DNA of 64,000 bases from positions 310,001-374,000 of the forward strand of contig NZ_WJYO01000003.1 in the NCBI RefSeq assembly GCF_010994095.1. Reading direction: 5' to 3'. The DNA is from Mumia xiangluensis. Lineage in GTDB: Bacteria > Actinomycetota > Actinomycetes > Propionibacteriales > Nocardioidaceae. A program made the translations under genes and the position numbers. Shown here piece after piece: positions 39,605-49,255 of the stretch. A model generated the notes under the pieces. It did not search any database. It saw nothing but the letters and a program-made list of their open reading frames with translations, and was not told the origin of the DNA. Position 1 is the stretch's first letter. Each line of letters opens with the position of its first letter.

Positions 39605-41791
39605 TCACCCGTGCTTCAGCGACGTGCGGAGCGTGTCGAGCAGCTCCAGCGCCGACTCGGCGATGACCGTGCCCGGCAGGAACACCGACGCCGCACCCAT
39701 CTCCTTGAGCGTGGCGACGTCGTCCGGAGGGATCACGCCGCCCACGACGACCAGCACGTCGGGGCGCCCCAGCTCGGCCAGCGCGTCACGCAGCGCGGGC
39801 ACGAGCGTGAGGTGGCCGGCAGCCAGCGACGACACACCCACGACGTGGACGTCTGCGTCGACCGCCTGCTGCGCCACCTCCTCCGGGGTGGAGAACAGCG
39901 GGCCCACGTCGACGTCGAACCCCATGTCGGCAAAGGCGGAGACGATGACCTTCTGGCCGCGGTCGTGCCCGTCCTGGCCCATCTTGGCCACCAGGATGCG
40001 CGGCCGGCGTCCCTCTGCCTCCTCGAAGGCGTCGGTCGCCGCGATCACACGCTCGACGTTGTCGGCCTTGCCCGCCTCGGATCGGTACACACCAGAGATC
40101 GTACGGATGACGGCCTTGTGGCGTCCGTAGACCTTCTCGAGCGCATCCGAGATCTCGCCCACCGTGGCCTTGGCGCGCGCCGCGTCGACGGCGAGCGCGA
40201 GCAAGTTGCCGTCGAGCGTCCCGTCCTTGCTGGCACCGCGCCCGGCCGACTCGGTCAGCGCGTGCAGCGTACGGCGGACCTCGTCGTCGTCCCGCTCGGC
40301 GCGGAGCCGTTCCAGCTTCGCGACCTGCGCGGCGTACACGGCACGGTTGTCGACCTTGAGGACCTCGAACGGCTCCTCGGTGTCGACGCGGTAGGTGTTG
40401 ACGCCGATCACGGCCTGCTGCCCGGAGTCGATCCGCGCCTGCGTGCGGGCGGCGGCCTCCTCGACGCGCATCTTGGGGATGCCCGCCTCGATGGCCTTGG
40501 CCATGCCGCCGGCCTTCTCGACCTCCTGGATGTGTCCCCAGGCCCGGCGAGCGAGGTCGTGCGTGAGCTTCTCGACGTAGTACGAGCCGCCCCACGGGTC
40601 GATCGTCGCGGTCGTGCCGGACTCCTGCTGGAGGAGCAGCTGGGTGTTGCGGGCGATGCGCGCGGAGAAGTCCGTCGGCAGCGCGATCGCCTCGTCGAGC
40701 GCGTTGGTGTGCAGCGACTGGGTGTGCCCCTGGGTCGCGGCCATCGCCTCGATCGCGGTGCGCTGCACGTTGTTGAAGACGTCCTGCGCGGTGAGCGACC
40801 AGCCGGAGGTCTGCGAGTGCGTCCGCAGCGAGCTCGACTTCGGGTTCGCAGGTTCGAACTCCGACACGAGCCGCGACCAGAGCGCGCGTGCGGCACGCAT
40901 CTTCGCGATCTCCATGAAGAAGTTCATCCCGATGGCCCAGAAGAACGACAGGCGCGGCGCGAACGCGTCGATGTCGAGGCCCACGTCGAGGCCGGCGCGG
41001 ATGTACTCGACACCGTCGGCCAGCGTGTAGGCGAGCTCGAGGTCGTTCGTCGCCCCGGCCTCCTGGATGTGGTAGCCGGAGATCGAGATCGAGTTGAACT
41101 TCGGCATCTTCTGCGCGGTGTAGGCGAAGATGTCGGAGATGATCCGCATCGACGGCGCCGGCGGGTAGATGTAGGTGTTGCGGACCATGAACTCCTTGAG
41201 GATGTCGTTCTGGATCGTCCCCGCGAGCTGCTCCGGCTTCACCCCCTGCTCCTCGGCCGCGACGATGTAGAGCGCGAGCACTGGGAGCACCGCGCCGTTC
41301 ATCGTCATCGAGACGCTCATCTTGTCGAGCGGGATTCCGTCGAAGAGCGTGCGCGTGTCGTAGATCGAGTCGATGGCGACACCGGCCATGCCGACGTCGC
41401 CGACCACGCGCGGGTTGTCGGAGTCGTAGCCGCGGTGGGTCGCAAGGTCGAAGGCGACGGACAGGCCCTTCTGACCCGCCGCGAGGTTGCGCCGGTAGAA
41501 CGCGTTCGACTCCTCGGCGGTCGAGAACCCCGCGTACTGGCGGATCGTCCACGGCTGCGTCGTGTACATCGTCGGGTAGGGACCGCGCAGGAAGGGCGCG
41601 ACTCCCGGGTACGTGTCGAGCGCGTCGAGGCCGCTCAGGTCGGCGGCGGTGTAGAGCGGCGCGACGTCGATGCCCTCGGGCGCGGCCCACGACTCGGCGC
41701 CGTCGGTGCTCGCGTCGTACGCCGCGCGGTCCGCCGCGTACGGAGTCTCGGGATCCAGCGGCAGGCCCGCGAAGGACTCGGGGATGCTCAT
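39605..41791 (-). CDS. mutB: Methylmalonyl-CoA mutase large (B12-binding) subunit
   Basis: 728 residues; adenosylcobalamin-dependent interconversion of methylmalonyl-CoA and succinyl-CoA. TIM-barrel substrate domain: [69 protein letters not shown] (read in parts) and [27 protein letters not shown]-terminal B12 domain: [13 protein letters not shown] with the cobalt-ligand His609 and [21 protein letters not shown]. The ATG overlaps the mutA stop (ATGA). A much longer open frame covering mutA in another reading frame is spurious. Confidence 0.97.
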   Translation of the reverse strand: MSIPESFAGLPLDPETPYAADRAAYDASTDGAESWAAPEGIDVAPLYTAADLSGLDALDTYPGVAPFLRGPYPTMYTTQPWTIRQYAGFSTAEESNAFYRRNLAAGQKGLSVAFDLATHRGYDSDNPRVVGDVGMAGVAIDSIYDTRTLFDGIPLDKMSVSMTMNGAVLPVLALYIVAAEEQGVKPEQLAGTIQNDILKEFMVRNTYIYPPAPSMRIISDIFAYTAQKMPKFNSISISGYHIQEAGATNDLELAYTLADGVEYIRAGLDVGLDIDAFAPRLSFFWAIGMNFFMEIAKMRAARALWSRLVSEFEPANPKSSSLRTHSQTSGWSLTAQDVFNNVQRTAIEAMAATQGHTQSLHTNALDEAIALPTDFSARIARNTQLLLQQESGTTATIDPWGGSYYVEKLTHDLARRAWGHIQEVEKAGGMAKAIEAGIPKMRVEEAAARTQARIDSGQQAVIGVNTYRVDTEEPFEVLKVDNRAVYAAQVAKLERLRAERDDDEVRRTLHALTESAGRGASKDGTLDGNLLALAVDAARAKATVGEISDALEKVYGRHKAVIRTISGVYRSEAGKADNVERVIAATDAFEEAEGRRPRILVAKMGQDGHDRGQKVIVSAFADMGFDVDVGPLFSTPEEVAQQAVDADVHVVGVSSLAAGHLTLVPALRDALAELGRPDVLVVVGGVIPPDDVATLKEMGAASVFLPGTVIAESALELLDTLRTSLKHG

Positions 41792-43629
41792 GCGTCTGCT
41801 CCGTTCTCGCCGGCGGGCACGCCCGCCGGTGCACCCAGGTGGCCGCGGGTCTCGTGCAGGAAGGCGAGCGCGTCCACACCCATCGCCGCCGTGGCGTCGA
41901 CGTCGACGCCGTCGACCGGCCTGCCTGCCATGATCACCCGCTGAGCTCCTGCTGCCCGCAGCGCCGCGACGAGGTCGGCGCCCCACTCGGCGTACGCGCG
42001 GTCGGCGCCGGCGAGGCAGACCACCGGCGCGCCGTCGTACGCCGCGAGGACGTCCTCGACCCCGGTCGTCGCTCCGGCTGCGACGGTCTCGATGCCGCCG
42101 GACGCGAGCAGGTTCGCGATGAAGGTGACCCGGGCGGTGTGCGCCGCGATCGGGCCCATCGTCGCCAGGAAGACAGGAGTCGCGACCGGGTTGTCGCGCA
42201 GGACCTCGAAGGCGGCGCCGTAGCGGTGGACCGGCTCGGAGCCCTCGGGGTACGGGGTGCGCTCGGGCAGCGCCTCGCGCAGGTTCGGGAACTCCGAGAG
42301 TCCCGTGAGCGGGCGCTTGCGCTGGGCGATCTGGTGCTCGCGCTCGCGGGCGACCGCGGCGTGGCGCGCGGCGAGCGAGCCGTCGGCGATCGCGGCGGCG
42401 ATCCCGCCGGCCTCCTCGATCCTCCCGAGCTCCTCCCACGCCGCGCGTGCGAGGTCGTCGGTGAGGCGCTCCACGGCGTACGCGCCGCCGGCCGGGTCGG
42501 TCACGGCGCCGACGTGCGACTCGGCCACCAGCAGCGACGACGTGTTGCGGGCGATCCGGCGACTGAAGGCGTCGGGGAGCCCGAGCGGCGCGTCGAACGG
42601 AAGCACGGTCACCGAGGTCGCACCGCCGACACCCGCGGCGAAGGTGGCCACGGTGGTCCGCAGCATGTTGACCCACGGGTCGTACTTGCTGAGCATCACG
42701 CGCGAGGTGACGGCGTGCTGGACCTGGCCGCGTGCGACCTCGGCGGCGCCGGACAGCTCGGCGAGTCGGTTCCAGGTCTGTCGCGCGGCGCGCAGCTTGG
42801 CGATGGTCGTGAACTGCTCGTCGGTCGCTGCGAACCGGAACTCGATCTGGGAGAGCGCATCCTCGACGGTGAAGCCTGCGCCGGTGAGCTGGCGCAGGTA
42901 GGCGGCGCCGACGGCGAGGGCGTACCCGACCTCCTGCGCGTCCGACGCTCCCCCGTCGTGCGCCGCGGTGGCGTCGACAACGACAGCGGCGATGCCGCGC
43001 TCGGCGGCCTTGCGGGCGCCCTCGACCACGACCGTGCCCTGGTCGAGGCCCGACTCGTACCCGCGCAGTGACCCACCGATCGGGTCGAGGCCGAGGTTGG
43101 TGCCGGGGGCGGGGGTGACCGCCCGCTCGTCGAGGTAGCGGCAGAACGCCTCGGCGGCTCCGAGAGCGTCCGCCCGAGCCTCGATGACAACCGGAGCGAG
43201 ATCGACGAAGACCCGGTCGAGCACCGTGCCGAGGCTCGCGGGATCGACGGCTTCGGGCCCGAGCCGCAGCCACACCGAGGTGGCTCCGTTCTCGAGGTCG
43301 GTGAGGACGGCCTCTGCGGTCCTGTCCGCGTCGGGGTCCTCGTGGAGGACGCGGACGTCCCACGAGCCGTCGTCACGACGCGCCTGGGTCCCTCGGACGT
43401 ACGGCGCTTGGCCGGGGAGTCCGGGGTCCGGCAGGCCGGCGACCGTGTCGGGCGTGCCCAGCGGCGTGACCGCGATGCCGTCGAGCGTGCGGGTCGCGAG
43501 GGCGTCCCACACGGCGTCGTCGGGCTGGTCGTCGGTCAACCGCCCCGACTTGCGGAGGACCGCGGCCGCGGACTTCTCCCAGGCTTCACGGGAGTACGTC
43601 GCGTCGCCGCTCAAGGACAACTCGCTCAT
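41788..43629 (-). CDS. mutA: Methylmalonyl-CoA mutase small subunit
   Basis: 613 residues, homologous to mutB but with the cobalt-binding DxHxxG motif lost, as expected of the structural subunit. Visible family stretches: [78 protein letters not shown] (read in parts), [31 protein letters not shown]. First gene of the operon; its ATG is followed by SELSLSG. No cobalamin riboswitch is visible upstream, where instead a dispersed palindrome sits at 43702. Confidence 0.95.
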   Translation of the reverse strand: MSELSLSGDATYSREAWEKSAAAVLRKSGRLTDDQPDDAVWDALATRTLDGIAVTPLGTPDTVAGLPDPGLPGQAPYVRGTQARRDDGSWDVRVLHEDPDADRTAEAVLTDLENGATSVWLRLGPEAVDPASLGTVLDRVFVDLAPVVIEARADALGAAEAFCRYLDERAVTPAPGTNLGLDPIGGSLRGYESGLDQGTVVVEGARKAAERGIAAVVVDATAAHDGGASDAQEVGYALAVGAAYLRQLTGAGFTVEDALSQIEFRFAATDEQFTTIAKLRAARQTWNRLAELSGAAEVARGQVQHAVTSRVMLSKYDPWVNMLRTTVATFAAGVGGATSVTVLPFDAPLGLPDAFSRRIARNTSSLLVAESHVGAVTDPAGGAYAVERLTDDLARAAWEELGRIEEAGGIAAAIADGSLAARHAAVAREREHQIAQRKRPLTGLSEFPNLREALPERTPYPEGSEPVHRYGAAFEVLRDNPVATPVFLATMGPIAAHTARVTFIANLLASGGIETVAAGATTGVEDVLAAYDGAPVVCLAGADRAYAEWGADLVAALRAAGAQRVIMAGRPVDGVDVDATAAMGVDALAFLHETRGHLGAPAGVPAGENGADA

Positions 43630-43701
43630 TTGCGCATCGTACGGATGACGCCTGCGTTACAGCCACCCGCCGGGGCGCGGTGTGACGCACCGCACGCCAC
43701 C

Positions 43702-43772
43702 GCTGGTCGAGCGAGCCTGCGAGTCGAAACCACCCGGCCCGCGGTTTCGACCCGCTTCGCTCGCTCAACCGA
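43702..43772. repeat. Dispersed palindromic element, long copy
   Basis: A 70-bp imperfect inverted repeat: GGTCGAGCGAGC...GTCGAAACC on the left and GGTTTCGAC...GCTCGCTCAACC on the right, with CACCCGGCCCGC between. It lies between the start of mutA and the end of the ABC permease gene. Same family as the short copy at 16881. It may act as an RNA hairpin at the end of the permease transcript. Confidence 0.75.
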
Positions 43773-43781
43773 CGGAAGTGC

Positions 43782-44609
43782 TCAGATCGTGCGCTTCACC
43801 TTCCAGATGCCGACCCACAGGCCGACCGCGCAGGTCGCGATCGCCGCGAGCAGACCCCACGCCACGGTGGAGTCCCACATCGTCCCGGCGAACAGCGTCC
43901 GCTCCGCGTCGACGATGTAGGTCAACGGGTTGAACTTCGAGACGGTCTGCATCCACTCCGGGCCCGCCTCCAGCGGCAGCATCATGCCCGCGAGCAGCAG
44001 TAGCGGGAAGATCAGCGACTGCTGGACGCCCCAGAACACCCACTCGCGGTTCTTCGACGCCAGACCCAGGGCGTACGACAGCGAACCCAGGCCGATCCCG
44101 AAGATGCCGAGGATCAGCAGCCCGAGGAGGACGTGCGCGGGATAGAACTCGAGCCCGAACGGGATCGCGACGACCGTGATGAGGAGGGCCTGCACGACCA
44201 GCGGCGCGAACTCCTTGAGCGCCCGCCCGACCAGGATCGACGAGCGGTCGAGCGGCGTCGCGAGGATCCGCTCGTACGCGCCGGTCATCAGCTCGTAGAG
44301 CAGGTTGCCGCCGACCATGCCGGTGCCGAAGATCGCGATCATCACGAGCACCCCCGGCAGAAACCACTGCAGGGCCGACTCGCCGTCGATGGTCCCCTCG
44401 CCGAGCATCCCGTCGAGGAGGGGACCGAACAGCCCGAGGAACACCAGCGGCTGCAGCAGGGAGAAGATCAGCGTGAACGGGTCGCGCATCACCACGAGGA
44501 TCTCGCGGACGAACACGGCGGACGTGTCGTGCACCCACTTGGCGACCCGGGTGCGCTGGGGCAGCGGGCTGGACGTGGTGGGTGTCGTGGTCTCGGTGAG
44601 GGCGGTCAT
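43782..44609 (-). CDS. ABC-2 type transporter permease
   Basis: 275 residues, six membrane helices, DrrB/daunorubicin-exporter type: VFVREILVVMRDPFTLIFSLLQPLVFLGLFGPLL at the start, LPGVLVMIAIFGTGMVGGNLLYELMTGAYERILATPLDRSSILVGRALKEF (the conserved EFA-like cytoplasmic loop, read in parts), and FPLLLLAGMMLPLEAGPEWMQTVSKFNPLTYIVDAER near the end. Downstream partner of the ATPase with a 4-bp ATGA overlap. Confidence 0.94.
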   Translation of the reverse strand: MTALTETTTPTTSSPLPQRTRVAKWVHDTSAVFVREILVVMRDPFTLIFSLLQPLVFLGLFGPLLDGMLGEGTIDGESALQWFLPGVLVMIAIFGTGMVGGNLLYELMTGAYERILATPLDRSSILVGRALKEFAPLVVQALLITVVAIPFGLEFYPAHVLLGLLILGIFGIGLGSLSYALGLASKNREWVFWGVQQSLIFPLLLLAGMMLPLEAGPEWMQTVSKFNPLTYIVDAERTLFAGTMWDSTVAWGLLAAIATCAVGLWVGIWKVKRTI

Positions 44610-45619
44610 GCTGCTGCCTCCTCGCGCAGGCTCCGGCCGGTCAGGTTGAGGAAGACGTCGTCGAGCGACGCCTGCTTGACGTCCGCGGACCCGACGGTCA
44701 CGCCGACCGCGCCGAGGGCACGCAGCACCGACGGGACGAGCTCTGGCCCGTGGTTGGTGGCGAGGACCAGACGCACCGAGCCGTCGCTGTCGACGTGGTC
44801 CTCGACGCGGTTCACGTCCGCCGGGACGATCGAGCGCGCCCTCTCGACGACGACGGCCGCGGTGTCGTCACCGGGCACGAGCCCGATCGTCACGACGTCG
44901 TCGGCGAAGTCACGCTTGAGCGCCGCCGGTGTCGCGTCCGCGATGACGGTGCCGTGGTCGATGAGGACGATCCGCTCGGCCATCGAGTCGGCCTCGTCGA
45001 GGTAGTGCGTGGTGAGCAGCATCGTCATGTTGTTCTCGACGCGCAGCCGCATGATGTGCTCCCAGAGGTTGGCGCGCGCGTGCGGGTCGAGCCCGGTGGT
45101 CGGCTCGTCGAGGAACAGCAGGCCTGGGTGGTTCATCAGGCCCATCGCCACGTCGAGGCGACGACGCTGGCCGCCGGACATGGAGAGGACCGTGCGCTTC
45201 TCCATGCCCGACAGCTCGAGCGCGTCGAGAAGGTCGCTCGCGCGCTTGCGGGCGACCTCGGTCGGGACGGAGTAGAAGCGCCCCTGGTTCATCAGCTCGT
45301 CGTGGACGCGGTAGGAGTAGCCACCGGCGTTGCCCTGGCCGATGTAGCCGATCCTGGCCCGCACCTCGGCGGGATTGCGGACGACGTCGTACCCGGCGAC
45401 TGTCGCGGTGCCCGAGGTCGGCTTCAGCAACGAGGTCATCATGCGCATCGTGGTGGACTTGCCGGCTCCGTTCGGCCCGAGGAACGCCACCAGCTCCCCG
45501 TCGGCGACATCGAGGTCGACGTTCTTGACGGCCTCGACGGTCTCCTTCTTCCGCGTGAAGGTCTTCGTGAGACCCCGCGCGGACACCATCTTTCTCGTAC
45601 GGCGTACTGGATCTGTCAT
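44606..45619 (-). CDS. ABC transporter ATP-binding protein, DrrA type
   Basis: 337 residues. Walker A GPNGAGKST at about 50-58, Q-loop IGQGN, signature MSGGQRRRLDVAMGLM, Walker B LLFLDEPTTGLD, H-loop LLTTHY. A C-terminal 100-residue extension (from about 230) ending VKQASLDDVFLNLTGRSLREE is typical of drug exporters such as DrrA. The ATG at 45619 is only 7 nt from the -10 element of its promoter and has no Shine-Dalgarno before it, so the mRNA is probably leaderless. It is divergent from a TetR gene. Confidence 0.95.
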   Translation of the reverse strand: MTDPVRRTRKMVSARGLTKTFTRKKETVEAVKNVDLDVADGELVAFLGPNGAGKSTTMRMMTSLLKPTSGTATVAGYDVVRNPAEVRARIGYIGQGNAGGYSYRVHDELMNQGRFYSVPTEVARKRASDLLDALELSGMEKRTVLSMSGGQRRRLDVAMGLMNHPGLLFLDEPTTGLDPHARANLWEHIMRLRVENNMTMLLTTHYLDEADSMAERIVLIDHGTVIADATPAALKRDFADDVVTIGLVPGDDTAAVVVERARSIVPADVNRVEDHVDSDGSVRLVLATNHGPELVPSVLRALGAVGVTVGSADVKQASLDDVFLNLTGRSLREEAAA

Positions 45620-45655
45620 GAAGCCAACGGTACGCTGTACGATAAAGCCAGGCAA
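45597..45655 (-). promoter_or_regulatory. Leaderless-type promoter with GTACnnnGTAC operators
   Basis: On the minus strand TTGCCT (45655-45650), a 17-bp spacer and TACCGT (45632-45627) stand directly before the ATPase ATG at 45619. Two 11-bp palindromes GTACGCTGTAC (45630-45640) and GTACGGCGTAC (45597-45607) share the form GTAC-N3-GTAC; one covers the -10, the other lies in the first codons of the gene. The adjacent divergent TetR protein is the likely ligand of these sites. Confidence 0.55.
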
Positions 45656-45687
45656 GCGGTTTTGACAGGCGATCTCGAGGAGCTCGG

Positions 45688-46536
45688 ATGGACGACGCAG
45701 AGACACCCGTCGCGGCTTCGTCCAGCCCGCCGTCGCGGGATCGCTTCGCACCGCTGTGGGAGCCCCCGCCCACCTCCCGGCGTGGACGCCCGCCGCGCGT
45801 CAGCCGCGACCAGGTGGTCGACGCCGCCGTCGCCATCGCCGACGCCGACGGGCTCGACGCCGTCTCGATGCGGACGGTCGCCCGCTCCCTCGACGTCGGG
45901 GCGATGACGCTCTACTCCCACGTGCCCGGGCGCGACGAGCTGGTCGACGCGATGGTCGACCGGGCGTACGCCGACCTCGCGCTCCCCGACGCCGACCTGT
46001 CCTGGCGCCCCGCGCTCGAGCAGTACGCCCACGGCTACTGGTCGTTGCTGCGCGACCACCCGTGGCTCCTCGATCTCAACACCTGGCGGCTGCCCCTGGC
46101 ACCCCACGTGTTCGATGCCGAGGAAGCCGCGTACCGCATCCTGCTCGACACCGGTCTCTCCGGCACCCGCGTCGTCGAGACCGTCCGGATCGTCAACAAC
46201 ACCGTCGCCGGGTTCGCGCGGGCCGCCGCCGCGGAGGACGCCGACGCCCGTGCGCACGGCACCGACTACGCGAGCTACTGGGAGGCGTCGACCGACTTCT
46301 GGGAGCACCTCTTCGACCCGGCCCGCTATCCGTCGATGACCCGCCTGTGGAGCGTGGGAGCGTTCGACAGCTCGTCGATGCCGTTCGACCTGCACATCTC
46401 CGGCCTCCTGGACACCCTCGAGCTCCTCATCGACCGCGCGCAGGCCGACGGCCCGGCGCACATCCCGACGTACGAGGAGTGCATGACGCACTACGACGAC
46501 CGGGTCGCCGACGAGCTGCACCCACCTCAGCCCTGA
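45688..46536 (+). CDS. TetR family regulator of the adjacent ABC exporter
   Basis: 282 residues. A proline-rich N-terminal extension (about 1-35) precedes the helix-turn-helix RGRPPRVSRDQVVDAAVAIADADGLDAVSMRTVARSLDVGAMTLYSHVPGRDELVDAM (read in parts). The C-terminal domain is of the tetracycline-repressor C type, with LLDLNTWRLPLAPHVFDAEEAAYRILLDTGLSG. GAGGAG lies 8 nt before the ATG. It diverges from the exporter operon and its 3' end overlaps the alpha/beta hydrolase gene on the other strand by 10 bp. Confidence 0.93.
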   Translation: MDDAETPVAASSSPPSRDRFAPLWEPPPTSRRGRPPRVSRDQVVDAAVAIADADGLDAVSMRTVARSLDVGAMTLYSHVPGRDELVDAMVDRAYADLALPDADLSWRPALEQYAHGYWSLLRDHPWLLDLNTWRLPLAPHVFDAEEAAYRILLDTGLSGTRVVETVRIVNNTVAGFARAAAAEDADARAHGTDYASYWEASTDFWEHLFDPARYPSMTRLWSVGAFDSSSMPFDLHISGLLDTLELLIDRAQADGPAHIPTYEECMTHYDDRVADELHPPQP

Positions 46537-47399
46537 CCGTCGAGGACCTGCCGCAGCGCCTTGGCGAAGGCCTCCGGCTCGCCGGTCTGCCCGTGCTCGC
46601 CACCCATGAAACCGCCGTGGTCGCCGGGGAAGACGACCGCCTCGCTGCCGATCCGCTCGGCCACGACCTTGCCGGCGCGCGACGCGAGCTGGCCCTCGGA
46701 GCCCTCGCCGACGACGACGACGACGCGGGTCTGCGCGGCCCGCAGGGCCTCGAAGTCCGGCTCGTAGTGGGTGCAGGTGACGAGGTTCTGGCCGAGGAGC
46801 ACGTCGTCGCGTGACCCGTCGTCCTCGGCGGACAGGCCGAACGCCGACGGGTCAGGCGCAGGCGCCTCCACGAACCCCTCGGGGACCGGGCCCTGGTGCA
46901 TGACGAGGAGGATGAACTTCACCATCGCGGGCCCTGCGCCCTCGCTGCCGTAGAGGCGGCGGATGCCCTGCACGGCGGCGAGCGCCTGCGCAGCGTCGGG
47001 GACGACCGCGGCGACCGGAGGCTCGTGGGCCACGAGCGTACGGACATCGTCGGGGTGCTGCGCCACCAGCGCGAAGGCATTGATCGCGCCGCCGCTCGTC
47101 GCGAACACGTCCACCGGCCCGCCGCCGAGCTTCTCGATCAGGCGGTGCAGGTCGTCGGCGTGCTCCTCGGGAGTCGTCTCCGAGGCGCCGTCGGTGCGTA
47201 CGCTGCGCTCCGCCCCGCGCGGGTCGTACGTCACGACGGTGCGGTCGGCGAAGCGGCCGGCGAGCGTGCCGAAACCGCTGGCCGCCATCGGCGAGCCGAA
47301 CACGAGCAGCGGCGGCTCGGTGCTGTCGGGGTTGGCGCGCACGTCGTACGCCAGCTCGGCGGTCGGCACGACCAGGCGGTGGGTCTGGGTCTCGGTCAT
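46527..47399 (-). CDS. Alpha/beta hydrolase
   Basis: 290 residues. Oxyanion segment LLVFGSPMAASGFGTLAGRFADRTVVTYDPRGAERS, nucleophile elbow replaced by FATSGGAINAFALVAQHP (Ser in G-x-S-x-G-like TSGGA), acidic residue around VVVVVGEGSEGQLASR and His in FPGDHGGFMGGEHG. An esterase or peroxidase-type hydrolase is plausible; substrate unknown. ATG at 47399 preferred; 83 codons of upstream open frame are low in quality. Downstream of the TCS/ABC operon by 80 bp, independent promoter probable. Confidence 0.88.
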   Translation of the reverse strand: MTETQTHRLVVPTAELAYDVRANPDSTEPPLLVFGSPMAASGFGTLAGRFADRTVVTYDPRGAERSVRTDGASETTPEEHADDLHRLIEKLGGGPVDVFATSGGAINAFALVAQHPDDVRTLVAHEPPVAAVVPDAAQALAAVQGIRRLYGSEGAGPAMVKFILLVMHQGPVPEGFVEAPAPDPSAFGLSAEDDGSRDDVLLGQNLVTCTHYEPDFEALRAAQTRVVVVVGEGSEGQLASRAGKVVAERIGSEAVVFPGDHGGFMGGEHGQTGEPEAFAKALRQVLDGQG

Positions 47400-47478
47400 C
47401 GCGGGCTCCTCGTCACAAGTGCTGTCCCCCCTCCGACCGGCGCGGGCCGCGGAACTCATCGCAGCACCGTGCGCGACC

Positions 47479-48105
47479 TCACGGGTCTCCGAGCAGCCAG
47501 CCGTTCTCGACCGCCACGCGTACGGCCTCGGCGCGGGTGCGCGCCGCTGTCTTGCCGATCGCGCTCGAGAGGTGGTTGCGCACCGTGCCTTCCGAGAGGG
47601 CGAGAGCCTTCGCGATGTCGGCCACGGTTCCCCCTCCGCGCGCGGCACGAAGCACGTCGGTCTCGCGCTCGGTCAGGGGCGAGTCCCCGTACGCCAGCGA
47701 GTCGGCCGCAAGCGCAGGGTCGACCACCCGGAGTCCGGAGTGCACCCGGCGCACCGCGTCCGCGAGCTGGCGCGCGGGGGTGTCCTTCACGACGAATCCC
47801 GACGCCCCGGCGGCGAGCGCACGGCGCAGGTAGCCCGGTCGGCCGAAGGTGGTCACCATGAGGACCCGGCAGGCGGGCAGCGCCGCACGCAGCGCGGCCG
47901 CCGCCGCCACGCCGTCCATGCCCGGCATTTCCACGTCCAGCAGCGCAACGTCGGCGTGGTGCTGGACTGCCGCGGCCACCACCTCCGTACCGTCGGACAC
48001 CTCCGCGACGACGTGGAGGTCCGGCTCCAGGTCGAGCAGCGCGGCGAGCGCCCCACGGACGAGCGCCTGGTCGTCGGCCAGCAGCACCTTGATCGGCTCG
48101 GTCAC
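47479..48105 (-). CDS. NarL/DesR-type response regulator
   Basis: 208 residues: receiver domain with VLLADDQALVRGAL, phosphoacceptor Asp57 in VALLDVEMPGMDG and Lys107 in GFVVKDTP, then a LuxR-type helix-turn-helix (LTERETDVLRAARGGGTVADIAKALALSEGTVRNHLSSAIGK). The sequence GFVVKDTPARQLADAVRRVHSGLRVVDP is that of the DesR-like group that controls neighbouring ABC exporters. GTG start overlaps the kinase stop (GTGA). Last gene of the ABC-kinase-regulator operon. Confidence 0.95.
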   Translation of the reverse strand: MTEPIKVLLADDQALVRGALAALLDLEPDLHVVAEVSDGTEVVAAAVQHHADVALLDVEMPGMDGVAAAAALRAALPACRVLMVTTFGRPGYLRRALAAGASGFVVKDTPARQLADAVRRVHSGLRVVDPALAADSLAYGDSPLTERETDVLRAARGGGTVADIAKALALSEGTVRNHLSSAIGKTAARTRAEAVRVAVENGWLLGDP

Positions 48106-49241
48106 GCGCCTGCCTCCTCCTGGCCCGCTGCCGGCACCACGACCGCCACGGACATCCCGGCTCCCCCGAGGCCAGGCCCCAGGACGAGCGCTGCACCGGC
48201 CTGCGCCGCGCGCTGCCGCAGGCCGAGCAGCCCGGACCCGTCGCTCACGCCCTCGATCATGCCGCGGCCGTCGTCGGCCACGGACACACCGGCGGCGCCG
48301 AGCCGGACGACGCACCGTGTCGCACCGCTGTGGCGGATCACGTTGGTGACGCCTTCGCGGACGGTCCACGCGAAGAGCTCGCGCATGCGCGTCGGCACGT
48401 CGTCGGCCACCGTCGGAAGGTCGGCCTCGATCGCCGCGGACCGTAGCGCCGACCGCGCGGCGGCGATCTCGCCCGGGAGCGACACCCCGCGGACGTCGCG
48501 GACCGTCGCGCGGACATCGGTCAGCGCGTCGCGCGTCAGGCTGCGGACGTCGGCGAGCTCACTGCGTGTGCGTTCGGGATCGACGTCGAGCATCCGCTCG
48601 GCCAGCTCGGTCTTCACCGCGATGACGGTCAGCGAGTGGCCGAGGATGTCGTGGAGGTCGCGCGCGATCCGGGAACGCTCCTCCTCCAGCCGGGCGTCGC
48701 CGAGCTCGCGCTCCGCGGCGACGAGGGCCCGCTGCCGGTGGATCGCGGCGCGGAGGAAGAAGACCGCCATCGCCGCCAGGATCAGCGCGAAGCCGTTGCC
48801 GCCGTCGGACCAGCCGGGCACCAGGCGGGTGGAGACCTCGACCACGACGAGGAGGACCGCGACCCAGCCCCAGGCCCACCGGGGCGACAGCGTGCTCATC
48901 GCGGCCGCGGCGACGAAGACGAGCGCGGTCAGAGCCTGGTCGCCCGCACCGGGGATCATCGCCACCGTGCACAGCAGGAGCGTGATCAGCCACGGCCACG
49001 TCTCCCAGCGCGGCCCGCGGGACTCGAAGTCGACGAACCGGCGGTTGCGACCGATCAGCACCAGGTACGTCGCGACGAAGACCGCCACAGCCACCAGACC
49101 CAGCACCCGCTCCCACCCTCCGGCGCCGGAGATCGCGACCACGGGCGACCAGAGGTAGACGAGCCAGACGCCGGCGGCGAGGAACCGCCACCACGGCGGC
49201 CCCGGAGCGGGGTCGCCGTGCGGACGTGGCGGTGGTGTCAC
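48102..49241 (-). CDS. Sensor histidine kinase, DesK type
   Basis: 379 residues. Five membrane helices fill residues 18-165, with no extracellular sensor domain. HisKA_3 box EERSRIARDLHDILGHSLTVIAVKTELAERMLDVDPERTRSELADVRSLTRDALTDVRATVRDVRG (read in parts) with phosphoacceptor His197, and ATPase domain REGVTNVIRHSGATRC, VADDGRGMIEGVSDGSGLLGLRQRA. A kinase that senses membrane state or the neighbouring exporter is typical. GTG start at 49241, 14 bp after the permease stop. Confidence 0.94.
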   Translation of the reverse strand: MTPPPRPHGDPAPGPPWWRFLAAGVWLVYLWSPVVAISGAGGWERVLGLVAVAVFVATYLVLIGRNRRFVDFESRGPRWETWPWLITLLLCTVAMIPGAGDQALTALVFVAAAAMSTLSPRWAWGWVAVLLVVVEVSTRLVPGWSDGGNGFALILAAMAVFFLRAAIHRQRALVAAERELGDARLEEERSRIARDLHDILGHSLTVIAVKTELAERMLDVDPERTRSELADVRSLTRDALTDVRATVRDVRGVSLPGEIAAARSALRSAAIEADLPTVADDVPTRMRELFAWTVREGVTNVIRHSGATRCVVRLGAAGVSVADDGRGMIEGVSDGSGLLGLRQRAAQAGAALVLGPGLGGAGMSVAVVVPAAGQEEAGA

Positions 49242-49255
49242 ACCGCTCAGGGTAT

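Noticed and set aside
39611-41944. A 777-codon plus-strand frame over mutB
   Set aside because: Antisense shadow without domain; mutB is unambiguous.
39605-43363. One frame of 1252 codons apparently joining mutA and mutB
   Set aside because: Its first 524 codons lie in the wrong frame of mutA and look like Arg/Gly-rich shadow; the true mutB starts at 41791.
43630-43701. Cobalamin riboswitch before mutA
   Set aside because: Only about 70 bp separate the mutA start from the palindrome, too short for the element, and no B12-box-like sequence is visible.
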